A stretch of DNA of 11,025 nucleotides from DHVE2 group archaeon (GTDB lineage: Archaea; Thermoplasmatota; Thermoplasmata; Thermoplasmatales; Aciduliprofundaceae): contig JALSPD010000089.1 in NCBI GenBank assembly GCA_026986135.1, positions 1-11,025 on the forward strand, given 5' to 3'. The position numbers and the translations under genes were made by a program. This document shows, piece after piece, positions 1 through 6,965 of the stretch; the stretch's first letter is position 1, and each line of letters opens with the position of its first letter. Under the pieces are notes generated by a model, which was not told where the DNA came from, searched no databases, and was given only the letters and a program-made list of their open reading frames with translations.

Positions 1-60
1 GATCTGCTCTCGGAATACAGAGAGGTTTTGGGCATCATTCTTAAGGGTGCAAAGGTTTAA
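1..60 (+). CDS. C-terminal end of an upstream gene (partial, unrecognised)
   Basis: Frame 1 is open from the window edge to a TAA at 58-60 and would encode about 19 residues, ending in LGIILKGAKV. The composition is protein-like and the stop lies just ahead of the next gene, which runs the same way. The stop codon overlaps that gene's proposed TATA box, as in compact archaeal genomes. The fragment is too short for any function, and a chance open frame of 20 codons cannot be excluded. Confidence 0.4.
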   Translation, partial: DLLSEYREVLGIILKGAKV

Positions 61-63
61 ATT
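56..63 (+). promoter_or_regulatory. TATA box for a leaderless transcript of the HTH regulator
   Basis: The stretch AAAGGTTTAAATT (51-63) has a purine-rich BRE-like part followed by TTTAAATT. Its centre is about 25 nt upstream of the ATG at 85, the usual archaeal TATA-to-transcription-start distance. No Shine-Dalgarno site precedes the ATG, so transcription probably starts at or next to the start codon. Confidence 0.55.
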
Positions 64-84
64 CGCAAATATCATGATTAATGT

Positions 85-762
85 ATGGAGATTGCCGAAA
101 AGATTGCGGGTGAGATCGTCCTTTCAAAAAAACCCGGAGCGACAATGCGCAAATGGAGGGAAATATTTAAAATATCTCAGCAGGATCTTGCCCGATTCCT
201 TGGAATTAACGCTTCTGTGATAAGTGACTACGAATCGGGAAGAAGAAAATCACCTGGAGTGGGTATGGTAAGACGATTTGTTAATGCGCTCATAGAAATA
301 GATGAAGCAAGGGGTGGTGAGATCATAAAGAAATTTCTACCTGCATACGGGGAGGAGGCAATAATTGACATTTTTGATTTTCCATACAGCGTTGAGGTTG
401 AGCGTTTTATGAGAGTGATTGACGCTCGTATATTGAACCCTGAAATTGAATACAGAAGGGCAATATATGGATATACAATCCTGGATAGTCTAAAAGCAAT
501 ACTGCATTTTAATTCCTACGATTATTTCAAGGTTTATGGATGGAGTGTTGATCGTGCACTATTTTTCAGCGGCGTAAAGTACGGAAGATCTCCCATGGTG
601 GCCATCCGGGCGCATCCTCTAAAGCCAAGTGCTGTGGTTTATATAAATCCAGAAAAGGTTGACGAACTTGCAATAAAACTTGCAACCCTTGAGGGGATAC
701 CAATAGCGGAGACTTTCATGGAGATAAATGAAATTAAAGAAAAGATCAAAGAGTTATTTTAG
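85..762 (+). CDS. Archaeal XRE-type helix-turn-helix transcriptional regulator (COG1709-like)
   Basis: This is a predicted cytoplasmic DNA-binding regulator of 225 residues. Residues about 20-75 form a Cro/XRE-type HTH: MRKWREIF, then SQQDLARFLG and the recognition part NASVISDYESGRRKSPG. The motif, and the conserved lead-in with AGEIVLSKKPG, resemble the archaeal COG1709 family. The remaining 150 residues are an uncharacterised mixed alpha/beta region that may sense a ligand. The ATG at 85 is the only usable start, because an in-frame TAA lies at 79-81. A TATA box 25 nt upstream suggests a leaderless mRNA. Its 3' end overlaps the end of the convergent hutH by 17 nt. Targets are unknown; control of the neighbouring clusters is possible but not shown. 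Confidence 0.85.
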   Translation: MEIAEKIAGEIVLSKKPGATMRKWREIFKISQQDLARFLGINASVISDYESGRRKSPGVGMVRRFVNALIEIDEARGGEIIKKFLPAYGEEAIIDIFDFPYSVEVERFMRVIDARILNPEIEYRRAIYGYTILDSLKAILHFNSYDYFKVYGWSVDRALFFSGVKYGRSPMVAIRAHPLKPSAVVYINPEKVDELAIKLATLEGIPIAETFMEINEIKEKIKELF

Positions 763-2242
763 ATGCCTTTTTGACATGTCTCAGTATCTCCCCGTCATCC
801 ATCAAATCCCTTATTTTAGAGATTAGATCCGAAAATATCACATCTTCATCAATTTTTGGTATCCCTATGGCTTCCATAGCCTCTTTAACTGTGGATGCCG
901 AGCTCCTTGATAAATGAAGGGCCTGATTAGCACATAGAAATTCTATCGCCACAATATTCCTTAGATTATCCACAATCTCCCGCAATTTTATAGCAGAGTT
1001 CATACCCATACTAACATGGTCCTCCTGATTCGCGCTGGTTGGTATGCTATCCACACTTGCAGGATAGGAAAGGATCTTATTTCTATTGCACAGAGCAGCT
1101 GCTGTGTACTGGGGTATCATGAAACCTGAATTGATACCGCTCTTTTCCACTAAAAAGTGGGGCAACCCGCTCAAATGGCCATCAACTAATCTGGCAATTC
1201 TCCTTTCAATCATGTTTCCAAGGTCAGTGAGAGCTATTGCAAGAAAATCCATTGCAAGGGCAATGGGTTCCCCATGGAAATTACCCCCTGAGATCACCTC
1301 ATCAAAAACCAGGGGATTATCAGTAGCAGAATTGATCTCCCTTTCCACAACAGCCTTAACATACCTTAACGCATCAAGCACAGCCCCATAAACCTGCGGA
1401 ACACATCTCAAAGTATATGCATCCTGCACCTTCTCCATCCTGGCCATTTTTACAATATCACTATCATCCAGAAAATACCTTAATATCTCTGCAATTTTAG
1501 CCTGGCCTGGATGGGGTCTCACCTCCATTATTCTGGGATCCAGGGCCCTATCTGTACCCCTGAGCGCCTCAAAGGCCATGGAAGAGGATATAAGAGCATG
1601 CAACAGTGTGTCATAGGCATCATACACTGCAATAGCAGCATAACTTGCCATTACAGAAGTACCATTTAAAAGAGCTAGACCTTCCTTTGATTCCAGTTCA
1701 ATGGGCTCAATCCCTGCAATTTCCATTGCTTCTGCAGAACCCATTATTTTACCTTCAAAAATAACTTTTCCCTCGCCAATCATTGCCAGGGCTATATGGG
1801 CCAGAGGCGCGAGATCTCCGCTTGCTCCAACACTTCCAAATTTTGGTACGAGAGGTGTGATTCCCCTGTTTAGAAATTCAATAAGTTTATCTACAACAAC
1901 AGGTCGCACCCCAGAAAAACCTTTTAGTAAGGAGTTTGCACGTATTAGCATAGCCCCACGCACGATCTCTTCAGGCATGGCATCCCCTGTACCTGCAGAA
2001 TGGCTTCTAACTAAATTTAGCTGTAATTTCTTCACATCCTCAGCGTCTATACGTACCCTGACAAGATCTCCAAGGCCAGTGTTTATTCCATAAATAACAG
2101 AACCTTCCTCAATCAGCTTCTCCAGTCTCTTACGAGAAGTTTCAAGGTTTTTTCTTGACAAATCATCAATCTCCACACTCTCTCCAAAGCGAGCCACTTT
2201 CACAACATCTTCCACGGTGAGACCGTGTCCCCTTATTATCAT
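746..2242 (-). CDS. hutH: Histidine ammonia-lyase
   Basis: This cytoplasmic enzyme would convert L-histidine to trans-urocanate and ammonia, the first step of histidine breakdown. The self-processing Ala-Ser-Gly that forms the MIO electrophile is in GSVGASGDLAP (A140-S141-G142). Other family landmarks are YGINTG (Tyr51), RSHSAGTG (His81), LLNGTSVM, QDAYTLRCVPQV, NSATDNPL, SGGNFHGEP and ANQEDHVSM (Glu407). The Glu in the last motif is typical of histidine rather than phenylalanine or tyrosine lyases. The length of 498 residues fits the family. GTG at 2251 and ATG at 2248 are upstream alternatives, but the site AGGTGAT (2247-2253) is ideally spaced for the ATG at 2242. The gene follows tldE directly and is probably translationally coupled to it. 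No other hut gene is in the window, so the later steps must be encoded elsewhere or be absent. Confidence 0.95.
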   Translation of the reverse strand: MIIRGHGLTVEDVVKVARFGESVEIDDLSRKNLETSRKRLEKLIEEGSVIYGINTGLGDLVRVRIDAEDVKKLQLNLVRSHSAGTGDAMPEEIVRGAMLIRANSLLKGFSGVRPVVVDKLIEFLNRGITPLVPKFGSVGASGDLAPLAHIALAMIGEGKVIFEGKIMGSAEAMEIAGIEPIELESKEGLALLNGTSVMASYAAIAVYDAYDTLLHALISSSMAFEALRGTDRALDPRIMEVRPHPGQAKIAEILRYFLDDSDIVKMARMEKVQDAYTLRCVPQVYGAVLDALRYVKAVVEREINSATDNPLVFDEVISGGNFHGEPIALAMDFLAIALTDLGNMIERRIARLVDGHLSGLPHFLVEKSGINSGFMIPQYTAAALCNRNKILSYPASVDSIPTSANQEDHVSMGMNSAIKLREIVDNLRNIVAIEFLCANQALHLSRSSASTVKEAMEAIGIPKIDEDVIFSDLISKIRDLMDDGEILRHVKKASKITL

Positions 2243-2246
2243 GGAC

Positions 2247-2253
2247 ATCACCT
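2247..2253 (-). promoter_or_regulatory. Shine-Dalgarno site that decides the hutH start
   Basis: Read on the minus strand, AGGTGAT matches the archaeal anti-Shine-Dalgarno sequence. It ends 5 nt or less before the ATG at 2242. It includes the tldE stop codon (TGA at 2250-2248), so ribosomes finishing tldE sit on the hutH initiation site. Confidence 0.6.
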
Positions 2254-3570
2254 GGATACAGGAGCTATACCTGCAGAATCAATAACCACATGCGGATATA
2301 CACCCCTGCCCATCATGAAAACAGGTCTCATATCTCCCGAAACTTCAACTACCTTTGACATAAGATCGTATATGTTTCCAGATAGCATGAACACCGTTGA
2401 ACCAACGATCTCTCCGTTATCAATCACAAAGGCAGGATTTGCCACAACTGAAATCGCACCTGTGTCAGGATTACTTGAGTGTGCACCCTGAAATGATGTG
2501 GCAATATATCCATGGTCAATATCCGCAATTATATCATCAATGCTACGTTTTCCATTTTCCATAACCATGTTGTGAGCTCCTATACCCATAGCTCCGCTCT
2601 TAAAGCTCCTTGTACCATTACCTGTACTCTCAACTCCGGCAACATGGGCCCAGTAGTTATTCCACAAAAAACCTTTGAAGATACCATTATCCACAAGCAC
2701 ATTCCTCCGGGTGGCAACACCTTCATCGTCCGCAATAATTTTTGAAACACTCATATCATGGAAAGGATCATCAGCAATTGTGATTTTTTCGCTCATTACC
2801 CTTTCTCCGATACGCTTGGATAACAAACTGGTGCCCTTTACCTTTCTCTCACCACTGAAAGCTGGATAAAGAGCAAACTGCAATATCTCGGCAAGTGCAA
2901 ATGGCTCCAGAATAACCACTGCATTTTCCTTATTGGCTCTTTTCACAACCCTAGCATAATCAAGTTTTTTCAAACAGGAATCAATTACAGCATCGGTATT
3001 CAAATTGTAGTCCTTTCTTAGTTCCATATCAAATATGCTGGGTGTCACAACATCACCATATCTTCCCATCATCACAAGATCAAAAAGAGATAATGAATCT
3101 GATTGTTCAACATCAATACCATTTGAGTTCATAACCCGGGAACTCGTCCATATAGCACCGGCCTCCGCACCTACCACTATGGCATCAGGTTTTCTGGTGG
3201 ATATGTCCTTAAGAGCGATAGTGAGACGATTAACAAAGTAATCAGAATCAACATCCTCAAGAATTTCATTATCCACATCCTTATATCTCTGTTTGTCAGG
3301 GAATCCTGGCCAGTTATCATCCCTGTCACTAAGACGGGATAGTTTGTACGCACGTTCAATACCAACCTCAATTCTCCTGGGATCATCGGAATCAACTATG
3401 CTTATACCCACCTTTCTATCCTTAACTCCCCTTATAACAGCCATGCTGAGATCACTTGATGACGCAGAGGATATCTGATTGAGCTCTGCCTTTGCACTGA
3501 CTTCCCGTCTTCTGACAATCTGGATTTCAAGCTCATCAAAGAACTTCTCACCATATCTTATTAGATTCAT
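2248..3570 (-). CDS. tldE: TldE/PmbA subunit of the TldD-TldE metalloprotease
   Basis: TldE (PmbA) is the partner of TldD. In characterised bacteria the heterodimer cleaves short unfolded peptides, matures microcin B17 and degrades CcdA. This 440-residue protein has the family signature DDEGVATRRNVLVDNG near residues 281-295, STGNGTRSF near 315-323, and the C-terminal block with HSSNPDTGAISVVANPAF and IDNGEIVG (about 364-390). It has no HExxxH motif, as expected for the non-catalytic subunit. The ATG at 3570 overlaps the tldD stop as ATGA, and GGTGA (3574-3578) precedes it, so coupling to tldD is tight. Length and motifs are intact. Confidence 0.92.
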   Translation of the reverse strand: MNLIRYGEKFFDELEIQIVRRREVSAKAELNQISSASSSDLSMAVIRGVKDRKVGISIVDSDDPRRIEVGIERAYKLSRLSDRDDNWPGFPDKQRYKDVDNEILEDVDSDYFVNRLTIALKDISTRKPDAIVVGAEAGAIWTSSRVMNSNGIDVEQSDSLSLFDLVMMGRYGDVVTPSIFDMELRKDYNLNTDAVIDSCLKKLDYARVVKRANKENAVVILEPFALAEILQFALYPAFSGERKVKGTSLLSKRIGERVMSEKITIADDPFHDMSVSKIIADDEGVATRRNVLVDNGIFKGFLWNNYWAHVAGVESTGNGTRSFKSGAMGIGAHNMVMENGKRSIDDIIADIDHGYIATSFQGAHSSNPDTGAISVVANPAFVIDNGEIVGSTVFMLSGNIYDLMSKVVEVSGDMRPVFMMGRGVYPHVVIDSAGIAPVSR

Positions 3571-4928
3571 TCTTCACCACCCACCACAATTGATCGCATG
3601 AATTTCATATGCGGACCTCCAGAACTTACAAACGCACTCTGTCCCTTACCGCATATGCCGTACTCAATATCAAAATCTTTCCCAACAGCCTCTATGTTCT
3701 TTAGGGATTCAATCGCTATACCACTTATGGATGTATCTTTGATTGGGTCTTTTACCTCACCGTTCTCAATCACATACCCCTCCTGCACACCAACCTGAAA
3801 AGACGAATTAAGCTCTGCCTGTCCACCCCTGAAATCCACCAGATAGTACCCGAATTTTATGTCCTCTATTAACTCCTCAAATGAGTGATCGCCCCTTTCA
3901 AAAACTGTGTTTCTCATGCGAATTATCGGTGGATAACTGTAATCCTCAGCACGAGCATGGCCATTTGGCCTCATTCCCAATTTTCTGGCATACTCTCTGT
4001 TAAGCATTATCTCCTTCAGAATACCATTCTCAATTATCTTCACATCCCGTACCCTTACTCCCTCATCATCGTAAATATTGTTACCGAAACCTCTCTCAAC
4101 AATTCTATCACTCATACTCACAAACTCAGGTGCGATCTTCTTCCCTATCAGATCACGGAATGGTGAGTTTACAGTTAAATCCGCCTCTGCAAGATGGCCC
4201 AGTGCTTCATGCGCTATGATACCCACAATGATAGGCCCCGCTACAATTGGGAACTCGCCCCTCTTCACAGGCACACCATGCATCTGGTTATACAGCTTTT
4301 TGTGAAGACCTTCCGCTATTCTCTCAGGTGGATACATATCAAAAAGTTCCCATCCAAGATCAACATTTCCCACCATATTCCTCGCCGCACCCCTTGCATC
4401 ACCATCCATACCAGTAACCCATATGTACTGAAGAAGATAATTAACATCCCATTCAATCTCAGTGCCTTCGCTGGTAACCAACATCTTTATTCCAGTTGCA
4501 TCCTCATATTTTATCTGCGCTGATTTGACATATTCCTTTTCTTTCAGCAATGATTCCATTTTCCTTACATGCGCCACCTTCTCATCAAAACCAACATCGC
4601 CTGGCTTAATCTTCATTTTACTTCTTACTCTGTCCCTCACCACCTCTGTTTCTGCCAGTTCTATACGTTCCCTGATTGCGCGTGATGAAGATATCGCCAG
4701 ATTGGTGGCATCCTCAACAGCCCTCCTAAGATCTTTATTAGTGGTAGAGAATCCCCATGCACCACGGGCAAGGACACGCACAGCATAACCCTGAGATTCC
4801 CTTTCAGCAAGGGTATGGAAGACCCCATCCCTTAGCTCAATGTGATTCTTTAAAAGGTTTTCGTATCTGATCTCAACATAATCAGCGCCAAGCTTTTCAC
4901 CATACCTAACAGCCTCATGGATATCCAT
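3567..4928 (-). CDS. tldD: TldD zinc metalloprotease subunit
   Basis: This is the catalytic half of the TldD/TldE peptidase, 453 residues long and cytoplasmic (no signal peptide or membrane segment). The zinc-binding motif HEALGH is at residues 240-245 in GIIAHEALGHLAEAD, the TldD signature. Other family blocks are DDEGVRVRDVKIIENG (about 287-302), GGQAELNSSF with EGYVIENGEV (about 368-392), and the C-terminal GICGKGQSAFVSSGGPHMKF, which carries a conserved Cys. The gene begins a tldD-tldE-hutH unit whose junctions all overlap. It lies 45 nt below the CARF-like gene and has its own TATA box and an inverted repeat, so it may be transcribed separately from the upstream block. TGGTGGTG ahead of the ATG at 4928 is a workable ribosome binding site. 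The likely role is intracellular peptide turnover. Confidence 0.93.
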   Translation of the reverse strand: MDIHEAVRYGEKLGADYVEIRYENLLKNHIELRDGVFHTLAERESQGYAVRVLARGAWGFSTTNKDLRRAVEDATNLAISSSRAIRERIELAETEVVRDRVRSKMKIKPGDVGFDEKVAHVRKMESLLKEKEYVKSAQIKYEDATGIKMLVTSEGTEIEWDVNYLLQYIWVTGMDGDARGAARNMVGNVDLGWELFDMYPPERIAEGLHKKLYNQMHGVPVKRGEFPIVAGPIIVGIIAHEALGHLAEADLTVNSPFRDLIGKKIAPEFVSMSDRIVERGFGNNIYDDEGVRVRDVKIIENGILKEIMLNREYARKLGMRPNGHARAEDYSYPPIIRMRNTVFERGDHSFEELIEDIKFGYYLVDFRGGQAELNSSFQVGVQEGYVIENGEVKDPIKDTSISGIAIESLKNIEAVGKDFDIEYGICGKGQSAFVSSGGPHMKFMRSIVVGGEE

Positions 4929-4933
4929 AAAGC

Positions 4934-4954
4934 ACCACCACTCTTCATGGTGGT
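4934..4954. repeat. Perfect 7-bp inverted repeat in the tldD leader (candidate operator or hairpin)
   Basis: ACCACCA (4934-4940) and TGGTGGT (4948-4954) are exact inverse copies separated by 7 nt. The element lies between the proposed tldD TATA box and its start codon and includes the ribosome binding site. It spans the expected transcription start near 4936. A repressor operator therefore fits better than an mRNA hairpin, unless transcription begins further upstream. Confidence 0.5.
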
Positions 4955-4956
4955 AT

Positions 4957-4967
4957 GGTATAAAAAA
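4957..4967 (-). promoter_or_regulatory. TATA box of the tldD-tldE-hutH unit, overlapping a poly-T tract
   Basis: On the minus strand the spacer reads AAATTTTTTATACC. The TTTTTTATA part is a good archaeal TATA box, placing transcription start near 4936, about 8 nt before the tldD ATG. The same T-tract lies just after the stop codon of the upstream CARF-like gene, so it could also end that transcript. Confidence 0.5.
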
Positions 4968-4973
4968 TTTGAT

Positions 4974-5729
4974 TTAAAGAGAAGAAAGCAGTGCTACCAG
5001 AGTCTTACCTCTTTTTGTAAGTGCCAGTTTTCCATTCTCATTTACAATGTATCCCATTTTCTTATACCTGCTTGCGAGGGCACCCCAATCCCCATCAAAC
5101 CCCATCTCCCTCGCAATTTTTTCTGATTCCTCATAAGACACTGGATATCTGAACGCCTGAAGATATATGTCCTCTTCCCTTGATCCTGGAGCACCTGGTA
5201 TATTGACAGAGGGAAGATTTGTAATTTTTCCCCTCTCAACGTGGAATGGTTTCACTATCACTTTACGTCTTCTGCATTCATCGCACTTCTTGTATCCAAC
5301 ATTCAAAGTGGCTATGTAGGTTGCGATCGCACCAGGCTTGTGACCACAGCTTACATTAACATAGATCACATATCTATTTCTGGAACTGCCTATTAATTCT
5401 GATAGCTTCTGGCTTACAACGGAGTAAGTACTCTCGTAACTCGTAAGATCAACGGTATAGTAATTCACCAATTTCCCTCTTGTTGTGAGCTGAGCAATTA
5501 CCTTGTCTCTGTAAGCTCTTATCTCTTCGGGAGTTAAATTTTCAAGGAGAGCCTCAACCTTATTCCAGTCAAAGTCCAGGAAAATCATATATCTGTCCGT
5601 ATTTGAATGGTGCTTTATGCCTTCAAAGAACTTATCGGCCTCTTCTATATTAAGATTTATGCGTTCCTCATTTTCGTAGAGATAAAGTGTCAATGTACTT
5701 ACATATACTGTGCGTACATCATCATTCAT
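4974..5729 (-). CDS. CARF/HFX_2341-like Rossmann domain protein with C-terminal winged helix
   Basis: This is a predicted ligand-sensing DNA-binding protein of 251 residues. The N-terminal part (about 1-170) alternates strands and helices. Its key strand-loop, VIYVNVSCGHKPGAIATYIATL (about 121-142), takes the place of the NxTGGTK loop of CARF domains and resembles the YVNxSxGxK loop of archaeal HFX_2341-type regulators. A C-x2-C pair (KKCDECRRRK) follows the next helix. The C-terminal 60 residues (EESEKIAREMG to LALTKRGKTLV) read as a winged helix with a typical wing. The ATG at 5765 is in frame, but GGGGGTG (5737-5743) favours the ATG at 5729, giving an 8-nt overlap with the upstream CARF gene. 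The ligand and DNA target are unknown, and the assignment rests on motif resemblance. Confidence 0.7.
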   Translation of the reverse strand: MNDDVRTVYVSTLTLYLYENEERINLNIEEADKFFEGIKHHSNTDRYMIFLDFDWNKVEALLENLTPEEIRAYRDKVIAQLTTRGKLVNYYTVDLTSYESTYSVVSQKLSELIGSSRNRYVIYVNVSCGHKPGAIATYIATLNVGYKKCDECRRRKVIVKPFHVERGKITNLPSVNIPGAPGSREEDIYLQAFRYPVSYEESEKIAREMGFDGDWGALASRYKKMGYIVNENGKLALTKRGKTLVALLSSL

Positions 5730-6402
5730 GACTTCCCACCCCCAGCAAAACCTCGGCAGCCTCATGAATTCTGAGAAAACTTGTATTACCCACCCACCTT
5801 ACAGATATGAGATTGGCATTTTCCAGTTTTTTCTTCGCCTCTGAAAATGTGCTGTTCTGCACTTTCTTATTATACTTGCTCTCCATAATCCTCCTGATCT
5901 CCGGAGAGCTCAGTTCACCGTCTTCAGAGTCCATCAGAACCTTCAAAATAAGGGCTGCAGTTCCATTGCCACGTGGATTGAACTCTGGGGCACCCATCTC
6001 AAGGGGAAGACGCTCAATATACATCTGAGAGCCAACAGTTTTGACATAGATCACAGGTAAATCCCGCGGATCTGAACGAGGACTATTACCGAAACGCAGG
6101 GTGGCAAGCAGGAGAAGGGTAAAGGCCATTATCTTTGTACCTCCAGTGATGTTTACCACGGAATCATCACTAAGATGAGGCTTCATCTTTACTATACAGT
6201 CTCCCATATCCAGAGGATCAACCTCAACGAATTTTATAGGCTGCACTACCATTGATTTCAATCTCTCTTTGGAATCATCAATTATCTCCCTATCCCTCTG
6301 ACTCGCAGCACCCACAAAAACCACCATCTCATCAGGCTTCAAAATATTCGCGGGATATGCAACCACTTCTGGAACCCAGCCAAGAGTAGATAATAGTTTC
6401 AT
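5722..6402 (-). CDS. CARF-domain protein with C-terminal winged helix-turn-helix
   Basis: The protein has 226 residues and no signal peptide. The N-terminal half is a Rossmann-like fold: STLGWVPEVV, then DEMVVFVGAASQRD (about 24-37) and SVVNITGGTKIMAFTLLLLA (81-100). The NITGGTK loop at 84-90 is a hallmark of CARF and Card1/Csa3-type domains, which bind cyclic oligoadenylates made by type III CRISPR systems. Residues about 145-220 look like a winged HTH (GTAALILKVL, LSSPEIRRIM, TFSEAKKKLENANLI). No nuclease domain (HEPN or PD-D/ExK) is apparent. GGGGGTGA (6406-6413) precedes the ATG at 6402, and the gap to the previous gene is 13 nt. No CRISPR array or cas gene is in the window, so the ligand may be a different nucleotide. 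A role as transcriptional sensor for this gene block is inferred. Confidence 0.75.
   Translation of the reverse strand: MKLLSTLGWVPEVVAYPANILKPDEMVVFVGAASQRDREIIDDSKERLKSMVVQPIKFVEVDPLDMGDCIVKMKPHLSDDSVVNITGGTKIMAFTLLLLATLRFGNSPRSDPRDLPVIYVKTVGSQMYIERLPLEMGAPEFNPRGNGTAALILKVLMDSEDGELSSPEIRRIMESKYNKKVQNSTFSEAKKKLENANLISVRWVGNTSFLRIHEAAEVLLGVGSHE
5737..5743 (-). promoter_or_regulatory. Shine-Dalgarno site that decides the start of the second CARF-like gene
   Basis: On the minus strand GGGGGTG ends 7 nt before the ATG at 5729. It lies inside the last codons of the preceding CARF gene. It favours this start over the ATG at 5765, which would lengthen the overlap to 44 nt. Confidence 0.5.
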
Positions 6403-6415
6403 GTTTTCACCCCCG

Positions 6416-6952
6416 TCATATCATTACCTTAACTGTATATCTTTCACCATCTATAATTTTCGGTTTGTACTTAACACTCAGATAGAGATAGTACATAACC
6501 ACCACCCTTGCCCTAAGACGAGCAATAGGATTGTCTTTAGTTGCACTCCAGCGTGGTAGAATACCCCGAATAACCCTCAATCTACCTGATTGCTCCACTT
6601 CATCCAGGTACACAAACTCTCCCTGAAAGCTCCCCAGGTACTTTTCCATTAGTGAGTATGTGCCGCGACTAAGGTAAACATTTTTCCCTCTGATACTATT
6701 ATGAATTTCTGCCCTTGACATTTCCACAAGATCTCCATGCAAATAAAATTTTGTTCCATCCTGTTCAATGATTGCCAGAAGCATATTTCCATTTCCATCA
6801 TTCTCTGATACCAAAATCACGTCTCCCTGATCAGCCACAGGATATGTCATGGATATCCCCATTTCATCCCCAGAGTCCGTTCGGGAAAGCTGATTCTGTT
6901 CGTACGACCCTACTTCTTTCTCAAGAGCATCCACAAGAGATGCAAAATCCAT
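6416..6952 (-). CDS. Uncharacterised 178-residue protein of the MoxR-VWA-CARF block
   Basis: No family is recognised. The first 30 residues are acidic and helical (LVDALEKEVGSYEQ) and end in a polar linker. Residues about 36-100 are strand-rich with alternating glycines (GDVILVSEN, NMLLAIIEQDGTKFYLHGD), as in a small beta barrel. After LYL-type and basic stretches, residues 145-162 are hydrophobic (VVVMYYLYLSV) but flanked by basic residues; they look more like a buried strand or helix than a membrane span. There is no Cys and no signal peptide. The ribosome site AGGAGGTGA (6957-6965) is the strongest in the window and overlaps the VWA stop codon, suggesting high, coupled expression. Its place between VWA and CARF genes suggests an adaptor or target protein, but this is inference. 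Confidence 0.8.
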   Translation of the reverse strand: MDFASLVDALEKEVGSYEQNQLSRTDSGDEMGISMTYPVADQGDVILVSENDGNGNMLLAIIEQDGTKFYLHGDLVEMSRAEIHNSIRGKNVYLSRGTYSLMEKYLGSFQGEFVYLDEVEQSGRLRVIRGILPRWSATKDNPIARLRARVVVMYYLYLSVKYKPKIIDGERYTVKVMI

Positions 6953-6956
6953 CCTT

Positions 6957-6965
6957 TCACCTCCT
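6957..6965 (-). promoter_or_regulatory. Full-length Shine-Dalgarno site before the 178-residue gene
   Basis: On the minus strand AGGAGGTGA is a nine-base match to the archaeal consensus, four bases before the ATG at 6952. It overlaps the stop codon (TAG, 6966-6964) of the VWA gene. It is the longest such match seen in the window. Confidence 0.6.

Noticed and set aside
1701..2093. + strand open frame opposite hutH
   Set aside because: It lies fully inside a lyase gene with all family motifs; the reading is a low-complexity Ser/Pro/Ile-rich shadow.
2243..2251. GTG 2251 or ATG 2248 as hutH start
   Set aside because: These codons form part of the Shine-Dalgarno site for the ATG at 2242 and have poorer sites of their own; the difference is only two or three residues.
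4974..6402. CRISPR-linked Card1 or Csx1/Csm6-type effector nuclease
   Set aside because: No HEPN RxxxxH or PD-D/ExK nuclease region follows either Rossmann domain; both end in winged helices. No CRISPR repeats or cas genes are visible.
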